Assembly: GCF_000212855.1 (NCBI RefSeq)
Contig: NZ_GL890993.1
Location: 1,716,805 to 1,780,804, forward strand
DNA: 64,000 nt
Reading direction: 5' to 3'
Origin: Streptococcus sanguinis SK355
Lineage (GTDB): Bacteria > Bacillota > Bacilli > Lactobacillales > Streptococcaceae
Below are positions 48,699 through 56,526 of this stretch, in pieces. Made by a program: the position numbers and the translations under genes. The notes beneath the pieces are model-generated. The model saw only the letters and a list, made by a program, of their open reading frames with translations, made no database searches and was not told the DNA's origin. Each line of letters begins with the position of its first letter. The first letter of the stretch is position 1.

Positions 48699-49832
48699 AT
48701 GGAACAAGGAATATTTAGTCCCTCTAAACTAACAAAGGCTAGAATAGCCAGAGGATTAACTAAAAAAGAATTGGCTGAACGCACAGGAATATCTAGACAA
48801 ATGATTTCTAATTATGAATTAGGGAAAACACATCCAGGAGCAAGTAAGTTAATGACAATTGTTGCTGAGCTAGATTTTCCATACACCTATTTTACTTCTG
48901 AACCTAAAAGGTTTTATGAAGGGGCCACTTTTTTTCGTAGTCAATCTGCGGCTACTAAAAGAGCAAGGGATATGCAGGCTGTCAGGTTAGAATTTCAAAA
49001 GGAAATTTATGATTTGCTGTCTCAGTATGTTAATTTTCCTGAATTAACTCTACCTGATATTTTAACGAAAACTATTTACGATATTACGGATAACGATATT
49101 GAGGAAAAAGCTAAAGAATTAAGAGAACTATGGGGATTAGGTAAAGATATACCAATTTCTAATCTCACTGAGATTGCAGAAGTTAATGGTATTATTGTTG
49201 TTGAGTCCAATATGTCTGATGACAAATTGGATGCAGTGTCAGAATGGATTGAAGATAGACCGTATATCATGCTGACAGATAATGGAGAATCTGCTGTACG
49301 TCGTCGTTTTAATATTGCACACGAATTAGGTCATATTTTACTCCATGGAGATATTGAAAGTATTCACGACTATACCTCTCAGGAATTAAAGAATATTATT
49401 GAGAGGCAGGCGAACTATTTTGCTTCTTGTTTATTGTTACCTGAGAATGGTTTTTTAAAATCTTTGTTATCTACTAATTTAGACTTTTATATTGAGTTAA
49501 AGAAATATTGGAAAGTTTCTATTCAATCAATGATTATGAGAACTTATCAGTTAGAGTTAATCAATGATGATCAAAAATTATATTTGTTTAAGAAAATTGG
49601 CTTTAATAAGTGGAAGAAGCGTGAGCCTTTGGACGATGAATTGACTCCTGAAAAACCTAGTCTTTACCGTAAAGTATTTGACTTAATTATCAGTAATGAT
49701 ATTTTACAAAAAAATGAACTGATTTCTAACTTATCTCTACCCAAAGATGAGTTAGAAAAATCATTAGATATTTCAATTAATGATAATTATCAATTGGCAC
49801 AAAAAGGTCCTGTATTAAGAATAGTTAAATGA
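48699..49832 (+). CDS. XRE transcriptional regulator fused to ImmA/IrrE zinc metallopeptidase
   Basis: 377 aa. Helix-turn-helix 9-65 (LTKARIARGLTKKELAERTGISRQMISNYELGKTHPGASKLMTIV), linker, then an ImmA/IrrE (COG2856) domain with HELGH at 208-212 and the third zinc ligand region ERQANYFASCLLLP (Glu235). The C-terminal 100 residues (KRE..DELTPEKPSLYRKVFDLI...) are unassigned. ImmA of ICEBs1 and IrrE of Deinococcus cleave phage-type repressors (ImmR, DdrO); here repressor-like DNA binding and protease are one chain, a form also seen in predicted toxin-antitoxin or defence loci. Strong terminator follows. AT-rich compared with flanking housekeeping genes. Confidence 0.9.
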   Translation: MEQGIFSPSKLTKARIARGLTKKELAERTGISRQMISNYELGKTHPGASKLMTIVAELDFPYTYFTSEPKRFYEGATFFRSQSAATKRARDMQAVRLEFQKEIYDLLSQYVNFPELTLPDILTKTIYDITDNDIEEKAKELRELWGLGKDIPISNLTEIAEVNGIIVVESNMSDDKLDAVSEWIEDRPYIMLTDNGESAVRRRFNIAHELGHILLHGDIESIHDYTSQELKNIIERQANYFASCLLLPENGFLKSLLSTNLDFYIELKKYWKVSIQSMIMRTYQLELINDDQKLYLFKKIGFNKWKKREPLDDELTPEKPSLYRKVFDLIISNDILQKNELISNLSLPKDELEKSLDISINDNYQLAQKGPVLRIVK

Positions 49833-49833
49833 G

Positions 49834-49857
49834 AAGTCTCAATATTGAGACTTTTTT
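49834..49857 (+). terminator. Terminator of the XRE-ImmA cassette
   Basis: AAGTCTCAATATTGAGACTT, a perfect palindrome followed by six T, starting two bases after the stop. Confidence 0.88.
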
Positions 49858-50131
49858 GTAGTTATAGAGTATAGATGCAATATTTACATTTTCAGTGTTA
49901 GTGGAACGGATTTTCATTTTCACATATCGAATCAGTTCTATCAAAAAGTACAAATGAAAAAATTTCAGTTTTCACTTTAATACTTTAATAATGTACATTT
50001 TTAGTGTAAGTTTTGGTTTTTAAAAAATTCAGTTTTCCGCGAAATAAAATACATTTTTTAATTTTTTAGTTAATTTATATTTTATATAATCTGTTTGAAT
50101 AGTAAAGTCAGATTATATAGGCCCCTCTATC
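49858..50131. other. AT-rich non-coding spacer before dif
   Basis: About 270 bp, strikingly AT-rich with many short T and A runs and one AATAATGTACA half-site (about 49987-49998) like the repeat upstream of the cassette. No gene, promoter or convincing hairpin recognised. Confidence 0.5.
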
Positions 50132-50162
50132 ATCTTTCCGAAAAACTATAATTTTCTTGAAA
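50132..50162. other. dif-SL-like XerS recombination site
   Basis: A 31-bp segment immediately upstream of xerS with left arm CTTTCCGAAAAA, central CTATAA, and right arm TTTTCTTGAAA: two partly inverted arms around a short core. From memory this matches the streptococcal/lactococcal dif site, which lies next to xerS. It is where XerS, with FtsK, resolves chromosome dimers, so it marks the replication terminus. Exact ends not provable here. Confidence 0.8.
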
Positions 50163-50185
50163 AATATATCTAGATATGCTATACT
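50157..50185 (+). promoter_or_regulatory. xerS promoter overlapping the right arm of dif
   Basis: TTGAAA (50157-50162), 17-bp spacer, TATACT (50180-50185) with TG one base before it. The -35 is the end of the dif right arm, so XerS bound to dif should hinder RNA polymerase. Confidence 0.6.
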
Positions 50186-50210
50186 ACTGTTATGGAAAAA
50201 ACGGAGAAGT

Positions 50211-51293
50211 ATGATGAGACGTGAACTGTTATTAGAAAGAATTGATAAACTCAAAGCCACTATGCCCTGGTACATTTTGGAATATTACCAGTCTAAGCTG
50301 GCGGTGCCTTATAGTTTTACAACCTTATACGAATACCTCAAAGAATATGATCGCTTTTTTAACTGGGTGCTTGAATCTGGTATAACGGATGCTTCGCATA
50401 TTGCTGAGATCCCTCTATCGGTCTTGGAAAATATGACCAAGAAAGACATGGAAGCCTTCATTCTTTATCTGCGTGAACGTCCGCTTCTCAATGCTAATAC
50501 AACTCAAAACGGTGTTTCCCAGACAACCATCAACCGGACTCTTTCAGCTTTGTCCAGTCTCTACAAATATTTGACGGAGGAAGTGGAAAACGAGCAGGGT
50601 GAGCCCTACTTCTATCGAAATGTGATGAAAAAGGTTGCTACTAAGAAGAAAAAGGAAACTCTGGCTGCTCGTGCAGAGAATATTAAGCAAAAGCTCTTTT
50701 TAGGGGATGAGACGGAAGAATTTCTCCAGTATATTGATACGGAGTACCCTAAGAAGCTCTCTAACCGCGCTCTGTCCTCCTTCAACAAAAACAAAGAACG
50801 AGATTTAGCTATCATTGCCTTGCTGCTAGCCTCTGGTGTTCGTCTGTCTGAAGCTGTCAATCTAGACCTAAAAGACATCAATCTCAAAATGATGGTCATT
50901 GAAGTGACAAGAAAAGGAGGAAAAAGGGATTCTGTCAATGTTGCTGCATTTGCTAAGCCCTATTTAGAAGACTATCTGAGTATTCGAAGCAAACGATACA
51001 AGGCCGAAAAGACGGATACAGCCTTCTTTTTGACTGAATACCGTGGCACTCCTAATCGAATCGATGCTTCTAGTGTCGAAAAAATGGTAGCCAAGTATTC
51101 TGAGGACTTCAAGGTGCGAGTGACGCCTCACAAACTCCGCCACACGCTTGCTACACGCTTATACGATGCAACCAAATCTCAAGTTCTCGTCAGTCATCAG
51201 CTAGGGCATGCTAGTACTCAGGTAACTGACCTCTACACTCATATTGTCAACGACGAGCAAAAAATGCTTTGGATAAATTATAATGTTACATAA
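50211..51293 (+). CDS. xerS: Tyrosine recombinase XerS, with altered C-terminus
   Basis: 360 aa as read. N-terminal SAM-like core-binding domain ([32 protein letters not shown]), catalytic domain with Arg in [13 protein letters not shown], HxxR in [13 protein letters not shown], His in [10 protein letters not shown] and nucleophile Tyr in [14 protein letters not shown]. Single-recombinase dif system of streptococci. Start ATG 50211 after GGAG; an ATG follows directly and is also possible. After DEQK the sequence MLWINYNVT is not family-like; inserting one A into the six-A run at 51259-51264 restores NALDKL and a stop at about 51280, the ending I recall from other XerS. All catalytic residues precede this point. 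Confidence 0.93.
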   Translation: MMRRELLLERIDKLKATMPWYILEYYQSKLAVPYSFTTLYEYLKEYDRFFNWVLESGITDASHIAEIPLSVLENMTKKDMEAFILYLRERPLLNANTTQNGVSQTTINRTLSALSSLYKYLTEEVENEQGEPYFYRNVMKKVATKKKKETLAARAENIKQKLFLGDETEEFLQYIDTEYPKKLSNRALSSFNKNKERDLAIIALLLASGVRLSEAVNLDLKDINLKMMVIEVTRKGGKRDSVNVAAFAKPYLEDYLSIRSKRYKAEKTDTAFFLTEYRGTPNRIDASSVEKMVAKYSEDFKVRVTPHKLRHTLATRLYDATKSQVLVSHQLGHASTQVTDLYTHIVNDEQKMLWINYNVT

Positions 51294-51330
51294 TTTAAAA
51301 TATGTAATTAACAGAATGACAATAATAACA

Positions 51331-51366
51331 AAAGAGCGAAAATCTAGTTTAGATGCTTCGCTCTTT
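51331..51366. terminator. Bidirectional terminator between xerS and the facing gene
   Basis: AAAGAGCGAA and TTCGCTCTTT, perfect 10-bp stem, 16-base loop, A run before and T-rich after; serves both converging genes. Confidence 0.88.
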
Positions 51367-51369
51367 CCT

Positions 51370-52008
51370 TTATAAAAACTCAATCCAATAGTTCCGATGC
51401 GGCTCAATAATCAGCGGTTTGCCCCAGAAGTGCTTGAGATGTTCAAGGTTTGCTGCTGTGACAGGTCGATTTTTAGAGTTGTACTTTTCAGCGCTTTCTC
51501 TAGTTAGGAAGCATTTGACCGCTTCGTAGGAGCCGTCTGCTGTTTCTCTATTCAGCCCTTCAAAGCTAACTTCATCACCTGGCTGAGGGTTGTCTGTGAA
51601 GAGTCTTCCGATAAAGTAAACTGTCTTACTCTTCATCAGGTCGTAAGCCTTGATATTCTCTATTCGATTATTAGCTGCTGCAAACATGATGCAAAAGCTA
51701 TCAACAAGATCCTTTAAGGGCATCAGGTCTTCCTTGGGAACGAAGATATCTACCATATAGAGTCCGCCAATGACAAGATTTTGGAAAGAAAGTTGCTGAA
51801 TAACATTATCTAGCGCCATGCCAAGTGGCAATTTGACGGCTTGATAGCCTGATTTTTCAAATTCTTCTTTCTTTTTCTCATAATCTTCTGCAGATATGCT
51901 AACATAAAAATTGTCTGGATTAGGAGATGGTTTTTTCTTCAGAAAAGCTACAACTGTGCGGTCCAACTGCTCAAACAGACCAAGGCTTTCTACTGGGACT
52001 TTCTGCAT
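51370..52008 (-). CDS. Hypothetical protein, possibly SseB-like
   Basis: 212 aa, soluble. Blocks such as NFYVSISAEDYEKKKEEFEKSGYQAVKLPLGMALDNVI and VKCFLTRESAEKYNSKNRPVTAANLEHLKHFWGKPLIIEPHRNYWIEFL faintly recall SseB-type domains (a residue run ending in a hydrophobic strand), but I would not assign it. Start ATG 52008 after AGAGGTGTCTTG; a TTG one codon earlier is less likely. First minus-strand gene right of dif. Single gene between two terminators. Confidence 0.75.
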   Translation of the reverse strand: MQKVPVESLGLFEQLDRTVVAFLKKKPSPNPDNFYVSISAEDYEKKKEEFEKSGYQAVKLPLGMALDNVIQQLSFQNLVIGGLYMVDIFVPKEDLMPLKDLVDSFCIMFAAANNRIENIKAYDLMKSKTVYFIGRLFTDNPQPGDEVSFEGLNRETADGSYEAVKCFLTRESAEKYNSKNRPVTAANLEHLKHFWGKPLIIEPHRNYWIEFL

Positions 52009-52130
52009 CAAGACACCTCTTTCTCTGATTCCCTATCATTTTATCATATCTGGCAGATAAAGCCTAGAGAAAACTAGCTGGTCAAGGAAACGTAAGAATG
52101 TTGTTGATTTGAAATATACTGTTTACATGA

Positions 52131-52159
52131 AAAACCAAACTCTTCGAGAGCTTGGTTTT
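52131..52159 (-). terminator. Terminator of the lplA/dehydrogenase operon
   Basis: On the minus strand AAAACCAAGCTCT and AGAGTTTGGTTTT pair around a three-base loop and run into T-rich sequence; lies 15 bp beyond the lplA stop. Confidence 0.8.
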
Positions 52160-52173
52160 CTTTATGTCATATT

Positions 52174-53163
52174 TTAACCGACGATAGCTTCAGCAATCTC
52201 TTCTCTGCTGATTCCGGCAAAGTAGCGGCTGATATCAATCGTTTCAAGGGCTTTGAGCACATCTTCGCGTTCGTATTTAACGCCGCGCAGCACATCTTCT
52301 ACTGCTGCTACGTCCTCAATACCAAAAAAGTCTCCATAGATTTTAATATCCTGAATCTTTGATTCAACAACATTGGCAAAGATTTCTACCTTACCACTGG
52401 TAAACTTGGTGCCACGGCGCACATTGTATTCAGGCGATTTACCGTAGTTCCAGTCCCAAGTTCCAAACTTGCTATCTCTGATTTGCTTGATTTCTTCCAG
52501 TTCTTTCTCGGAGAAGACATATTCTGTCATTTCTGGATATTCTTTCTTCATATAGTCCAGAAGCAGGTCGCGGAATTCTTCAACAGTAATCTTTTCTGGC
52601 AATTCATTGACAATATTTGTCACGCGTGCACGGACGGATTTAACCCCTTTTGATTCGAACTTGTCTTTAGAAACCTTAAGCGCATTAGCCAAGACAGACA
52701 AATCAACATCAAAGAGCAGGCAACCGTGGTGCATGATACGGCCATTAATATAAGCCTGCGCATTGCCACAGAACTTCTTGCCATCAATCTCTAGGTCATT
52801 GCGGCCAGTGAATTCAGCCTTTACCCCAAGTTCTGCCAAGGTGTTGATAACCGGCGTGGAAAAACTCTTGAAGTCAAAGGCTCTATCTTCACTTTCCTTA
52901 GAGATAATGGTGTAGTTGAGGTTATTTAGATCATGATAAACAGCTCCACCGCCGCTGATACGACGTACGACCTCAATGCCATGCTCACGAACATAATCAC
53001 GGTTGATCTCTTCAATAGTGTTTTGGTGGCGCCCCACGATGATAGAAGGTTTGTTGATCCAGAGCAGGAAAATTTCATCCTCATCTAAAAGGCGTTTGAA
53101 AGCATACTCCTCCAGAGCGATATTAAAAGCTGTATCATTTGAATAGTTAACAATGTATTTCAT
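52174..53163 (-). CDS. lplA: Lipoate-protein ligase
   Basis: 329 aa. LplA signature VRRISGGGAVYHDLNNLNYTII, FTGRNDLEIDGKKFCGNAQ, and HHGCLLFDVDL; C-terminal accessory domain present (W.YGKSPEYNVRRGTKF). Activates lipoate with ATP and joins it to lipoyl-domain lysines. Last gene of the second dehydrogenase operon (66 bp after E3), so its evident targets are K43 of that E3 and, in trans, K43 of the E2 at 19.4 kb. Confidence 0.95.
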   Translation of the reverse strand: MKYIVNYSNDTAFNIALEEYAFKRLLDEDEIFLLWINKPSIIVGRHQNTIEEINRDYVREHGIEVVRRISGGGAVYHDLNNLNYTIISKESEDRAFDFKSFSTPVINTLAELGVKAEFTGRNDLEIDGKKFCGNAQAYINGRIMHHGCLLFDVDLSVLANALKVSKDKFESKGVKSVRARVTNIVNELPEKITVEEFRDLLLDYMKKEYPEMTEYVFSEKELEEIKQIRDSKFGTWDWNYGKSPEYNVRRGTKFTSGKVEIFANVVESKIQDIKIYGDFFGIEDVAAVEDVLRGVKYEREDVLKALETIDISRYFAGISREEIAEAIVG

Positions 53164-53229
53164 AAGCTACCTCTTTATACGATAGAGACTGGAACAATGA
53201 TTTATGCCCAGTCTAATCTATCTTTTAAA

Positions 53230-54936
53230 TTATTTTTTCTTAGGTGAGTGAACTGCCAATCCCAGTACGTCCGCAAATGCTTCGTACATGACTTCTGAGA
53301 AGGTTGGGTGACCGTGAATGGTCTTAAGCATTTCTTCTACGGTGATTTCCATTTCGATGATGGTTGATGCTTCATTGATTAATTCTGCGGCTGCAGGACC
53401 AATGATATGAACACCAAGCACTTCACCATATTTCTTGTCAGCAATGACTTTAACGAATCCTTGAGCTGCATCTGAAGCGATAGCACGACCATTAGCAGCG
53501 AAGTTGAACTTACCAATCGCTACATCGTATTTCTCACGAGCTTGCTCTTCTGTCAAACCAACTGCTGCTACTTCTGGCAGGGTGTAGATAGCTGCAGGTG
53601 TCAGATTGAGTTTAGCAATATGGTGGTTACCTTTCAGAGCATTTTCAGCAGCGACTTCACCCATACGGAAAGCTGCATGAGCCAGCATCTTAGTACCATT
53701 GATGTCACCTGGCGCGTAAATACCTGGAACAGAAGTTTCCATATACTCATTGACCTTGATACGACCGCGATCCAGTTCGAATTCAACCTCACCGATGCCT
53801 TCTAGGTCTGGCACGCGTCCGATAGAAAGCAGAGCCTTATCTGCGAGGATATCTTCTTTTCCTTCAACCTTGATACGGAGTTTGCCATTTTCTTCGATGA
53901 TTTCTTCCAACTTGGTTTCAGTTAGAATCGTCATGCCCTTGCGCTCCAAGATGAGGCGAAGGTTTTTAGAAACTTCCGCATCCATAGCTGGTACGATACG
54001 GTCCATCATTTCAATGACAGTGACTTTTGAGCCAAATGTCATGAAGGCTTGGCCAAGCTCAATACCGACAACACCACCGCCGATAATAACTAGATTTTCT
54101 GGCACTTCGTTCATTTCCAGAATATCATCACTGGTCATCACAAGAGACGATTCCATACCAGGAACATTGATTTTGCTGACTTTTGAACCACCCGCCAAGA
54201 TAATCTTCTTCGTTTCTAGCAGCTCGCTGCCGTTTACAAGAACATTCTTGTCTTTAGTAATGGTACCAATTCCCTTATGGACATCTACGCCATAGCTGTG
54301 GAGAAGACCGGCAACACCTCCAACAAGCGTATTAACAACCTTGTTTTTAGTTTCAAGGACCTTGTCCATGTCTACTGTGAAGCTTGGATTTTCAATGATG
54401 ATACCGCGATTAGCAGCGTGACCAAGGTTTTCAATGATTTCAGCATTGTGCAAGTAAGTCTTGGTAGGAATACAGCCACGGTTCAAGCAAGTTCCGCCGA
54501 GTTCAGACTTCTCAACTAAGGCAATCTTGCCACCCAGTTGCGCTGCTTTGATAGCCGCTACATAACCAGCAGGACCACCACCGATAACAACGATATCGTA
54601 AGCATCATCACTCTTATCATCATCTGTGCTTGCTGCAGCTGGTGCAGGAGCTGGTGCTTCCGCAGGAGCAGAATCGCCAGCGGTTGGTATGTTTTCTCCT
54701 TCTTCACCCAAGTAACCGATGACTTCCGTTACAGGAACAGTTTCTCCGTCACCTTTGAGAATGGCAATCAGATAGCCATCTTCTTCAGCTTCCAATTCCA
54801 TGCTGACCTTGTCAGTCATGATTTCCAGAAGGATTTCCCCTTCTTTGACAAATTCGCCGACTTTCTTATTCCATTGGACAATTTGCCCTTCAGTCATATC
54901 TACGCCGGCTTTTGGCATAATTACTTCTAAAGCCAT
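53230..54936 (-). CDS. pdhD: Dihydrolipoamide dehydrogenase (E3) with N-terminal lipoyl domain
   Basis: 568 aa, about 100 longer than a plain E3. Residues 1-80 are a lipoyl domain (ALEVIMPKAGVDMTEGQIV) with lipoyl-lysine K43 in MTDKVSME; residues about 85-110 are an Ala/Pro/Asp linker; then a full E3: DIVVIGGGPAGYVAAIKA, GGTCLNRGCIPTK, LVIIGGGVVGIELGQAF, IYAPGDIN, and HPTFSE. This is the only lipoyl domain encoded in the operon, since the E2 has none. The same arrangement is known from pneumococcal DLDH, whose lipoyl domain has been studied. 72 bp after the E2 gene. Confidence 0.95.
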   Translation of the reverse strand: MALEVIMPKAGVDMTEGQIVQWNKKVGEFVKEGEILLEIMTDKVSMELEAEEDGYLIAILKGDGETVPVTEVIGYLGEEGENIPTAGDSAPAEAPAPAPAAASTDDDKSDDAYDIVVIGGGPAGYVAAIKAAQLGGKIALVEKSELGGTCLNRGCIPTKTYLHNAEIIENLGHAANRGIIIENPSFTVDMDKVLETKNKVVNTLVGGVAGLLHSYGVDVHKGIGTITKDKNVLVNGSELLETKKIILAGGSKVSKINVPGMESSLVMTSDDILEMNEVPENLVIIGGGVVGIELGQAFMTFGSKVTVIEMMDRIVPAMDAEVSKNLRLILERKGMTILTETKLEEIIEENGKLRIKVEGKEDILADKALLSIGRVPDLEGIGEVEFELDRGRIKVNEYMETSVPGIYAPGDINGTKMLAHAAFRMGEVAAENALKGNHHIAKLNLTPAAIYTLPEVAAVGLTEEQAREKYDVAIGKFNFAANGRAIASDAAQGFVKVIADKKYGEVLGVHIIGPAAAELINEASTIIEMEITVEEMLKTIHGHPTFSEVMYEAFADVLGLAVHSPKKK

Positions 54937-55008
54937 TTTTCTTTCCTTTTCTAATTTAGTGATTCATTGCTGCGTGCTTCTTTGCTTTTTAGATTAGCAA
55001 AGAAAATC

Positions 55009-56052
55009 TTATACCAACATTGAAATTGGATCTTCAATCAGAGCCTTCAAGTCCTTCATAAACTTAGCTCCAGCCATTCCATCAACTACACGGTGGTCAA
55101 TGGTCAAGCCCAGACTCATAATTGGACGGATAACAATTTCGCCATTAACAACGACAGGTTTCTCTACTGTTGAGCTCACACCCAAGATAGCAGAGTTTGG
55201 CTGATTGATGATAGGACCGAAGGACTGAACACCAAACATACCTAAGTTACTGATTGTGAAGGTTGAATTTTGCAGCTCGCTTGGAGCTAACTTGCCTTCC
55301 AAAGTACGTCCGATTACATCTTTAAAGGCAACCACAAGTTCTGATAGGCTCATTTTTTCTGCATTGTAGACAACTGGTGTCATCAGGCCATTATCCATAC
55401 CGACTGCCATTGAAAGGTTGACATAGTTGTGTGTGATAATGGTCTTGCCATCCTCTGTCAAGGTCGAATTGAGGTATGGATGCTTCATCAGTGTCTTCAC
55501 AACAGCTAGCGAAAGCAAGTCTGTGACAGTTACTTTCTTGCCAGTTGCTTCCATGATTGGATCAAGAACCTTCTTACGAAGAGCCAGCATCTCAGACATA
55601 TCGACATCGTAGTTGAGCGTGAAGGTTGGCGCAGTTAGGTAGGATTCAACCATACGTTGGGCGATAACCTTACGCATTGGTGTCATTGGAATACGCTCAA
55701 TTTCCCCGTAAGGAGTGACATTATCAGGCACTTCTTCTACTTTTTCAATTTGAGCAGGAGATTTTATTGTATCGCTCTCAACATTCTCAGGCAAGAAGGC
55801 AAGAACATCTTTCTTCATAATCTTGCCACGATGGCCAGTTCCTTGAATCTCTTGCCAAGCAATATTGTGTTCTTGGGCAATTCGTTTTGCCAGTGGTGAA
55901 ATGCGCACCACATTTGTATCTTTATAAGTTTCCACGTCTTCTTTGTGGACACGACCGTTTGCACCTGAACCAGAAACATCATAGAGGTTGATTCCCAAAT
56001 CATCCGCTAACTTTCTAGCTGCAGGAGTCGCTCTTAGCTTATCATCAGCCAT
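55009..56052 (-). CDS. pdhC: 2-oxoacid dehydrogenase acyltransferase (E2) lacking a lipoyl domain
   Basis: 347 aa. No lipoyl domain. Instead it starts with two peripheral-subunit-binding domains in tandem: residues 6-42 (RATPAARKLADDLGIN ... GRVHKEDV) and 51-89 (RISPLAKRIAQEHNI ... GKIMKKDVLAFLP). The catalytic core follows from about 125, ending with LTIDHRVVDGMAGAKF, with the active-site His and DG. The start codon ATG 56052 follows GGAGAGG, and no in-frame lipoyl coding sequence exists upstream in the repeat-filled gap, so this is not a truncation by a mis-called start. Acyl groups must come from the lipoyl arm on E3. Confidence 0.93.
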   Translation of the reverse strand: MADDKLRATPAARKLADDLGINLYDVSGSGANGRVHKEDVETYKDTNVVRISPLAKRIAQEHNIAWQEIQGTGHRGKIMKKDVLAFLPENVESDTIKSPAQIEKVEEVPDNVTPYGEIERIPMTPMRKVIAQRMVESYLTAPTFTLNYDVDMSEMLALRKKVLDPIMEATGKKVTVTDLLSLAVVKTLMKHPYLNSTLTEDGKTIITHNYVNLSMAVGMDNGLMTPVVYNAEKMSLSELVVAFKDVIGRTLEGKLAPSELQNSTFTISNLGMFGVQSFGPIINQPNSAILGVSSTVEKPVVVNGEIVIRPIMSLGLTIDHRVVDGMAGAKFMKDLKALIEDPISMLV

Positions 56053-56074
56053 GACCTCTCCAATTCTAATTATG

Positions 56075-56177
56075 ATACTAAGGGCGTTAAAAAGCGACTG
56101 AAAAATAGGAAATCTTCGCAGGCTTCGATGAAGTCAAGAAGATTTATCTTTTTTCCGAGCTTTTAGCCCGTGTTCAA
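56075..56177. repeat. Structured repeat A, copy 1
   Basis: About 103 bp. Outer stem GGGC..TAAAA / TTTTA.GCCC; a conserved GAAAAATAGGA; inner stem AAATCT/AGATTT capped by GGCTTC-GAT-GAAGTC; then ATCTTTTTTCC. Nearly identical to copy 3 and structurally alike to copy 2. Lies in the E1 beta-E2 gap, right behind the E2 start. I know no name for it. Confidence 0.75.
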
Positions 56178-56183
56178 ATATAA

Positions 56184-56287
56184 GATATTAAGGACGCAGA
56201 GGGCAATGAAAAAATAGGAGATTGACGCTGTGTTCGATGAACACAAGGTAATCTATCTTTTTTTTCACAGACCTCCGTCCGAATTCA
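56184..56287. repeat. Structured repeat A, copy 2 (divergent)
   Basis: Same architecture with different bases: outer stem GGACG..GAGG / CCTCCGTCC, conserved GAAAAAATAGGA, inner stem AGATT/AATCT, tip GTGTTC-GAT-GAACAC, then ATCTTTTTTTT. Against copies 1 and 3, both sides of the stems change together, keeping the pairs. Confidence 0.72.
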
Positions 56288-56296
56288 GTTCCAATC

Positions 56297-56398
56297 ATAC
56301 TAAGGGCGTAAAAAGAAATTGAAAAATAGGAAATCTACGCAGGCTTCGATGAAGGCGAGAAGATTTATCTTTTTTCCAAGCTTTTAGCCCGAGTTCAA
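56297..56398. repeat. Structured repeat A, copy 3
   Basis: About 102 bp, some 90 percent identical to copy 1 by eye: same ATACTAAGGGCG start, GAAAAATAGGAAATCT, GCAGGCTTCGATGAAG tip, AGATTTATCTTTTTTCC and CTTTTAGCCCG end. Separated from copy 1 by the divergent copy 2. Confidence 0.75.
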
Positions 56399-56401
56399 CT
56401 C

Positions 56402-56526
56402 TACAAGTAACTTGGATACGAAACGTATCTCAAGTTACTACGGTTGCCGCTATCTACGACCAACCTAGTAGACTTACTAAGTCGTTCGTCGAATATCATC
56501 GATTCGACTCTCTCCTGTTGCAACTT
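56402..56526. repeat. Structured repeat B, copy 1
   Basis: 125 bp. Three hairpins: AGTAACTTG.ATACG/CGTAT..CAAGTTACT (56407-56439), GGTTG/CAACC (about 56442-56466), and GTCGAAT/ATTCGAC (56488-56508). Directly repeated by copy 2 with the same spacing. Family name unknown to me. Confidence 0.72.

Noticed and set aside
47634..50162. The XRE-ImmA cassette as a mobile element integrated at dif (IMEX-like)
   Set aside because: That needs a second dif copy on the other flank; none was found by eye between 47.1 and 48.0 kb, and there is no integrase in the cassette.
53188..53213. AGACTGG/CCAGTCT-type hairpin between E3 and lplA as a terminator
   Set aside because: No T run on the minus strand after it, and lplA directly follows; more likely a weak attenuating structure or chance.
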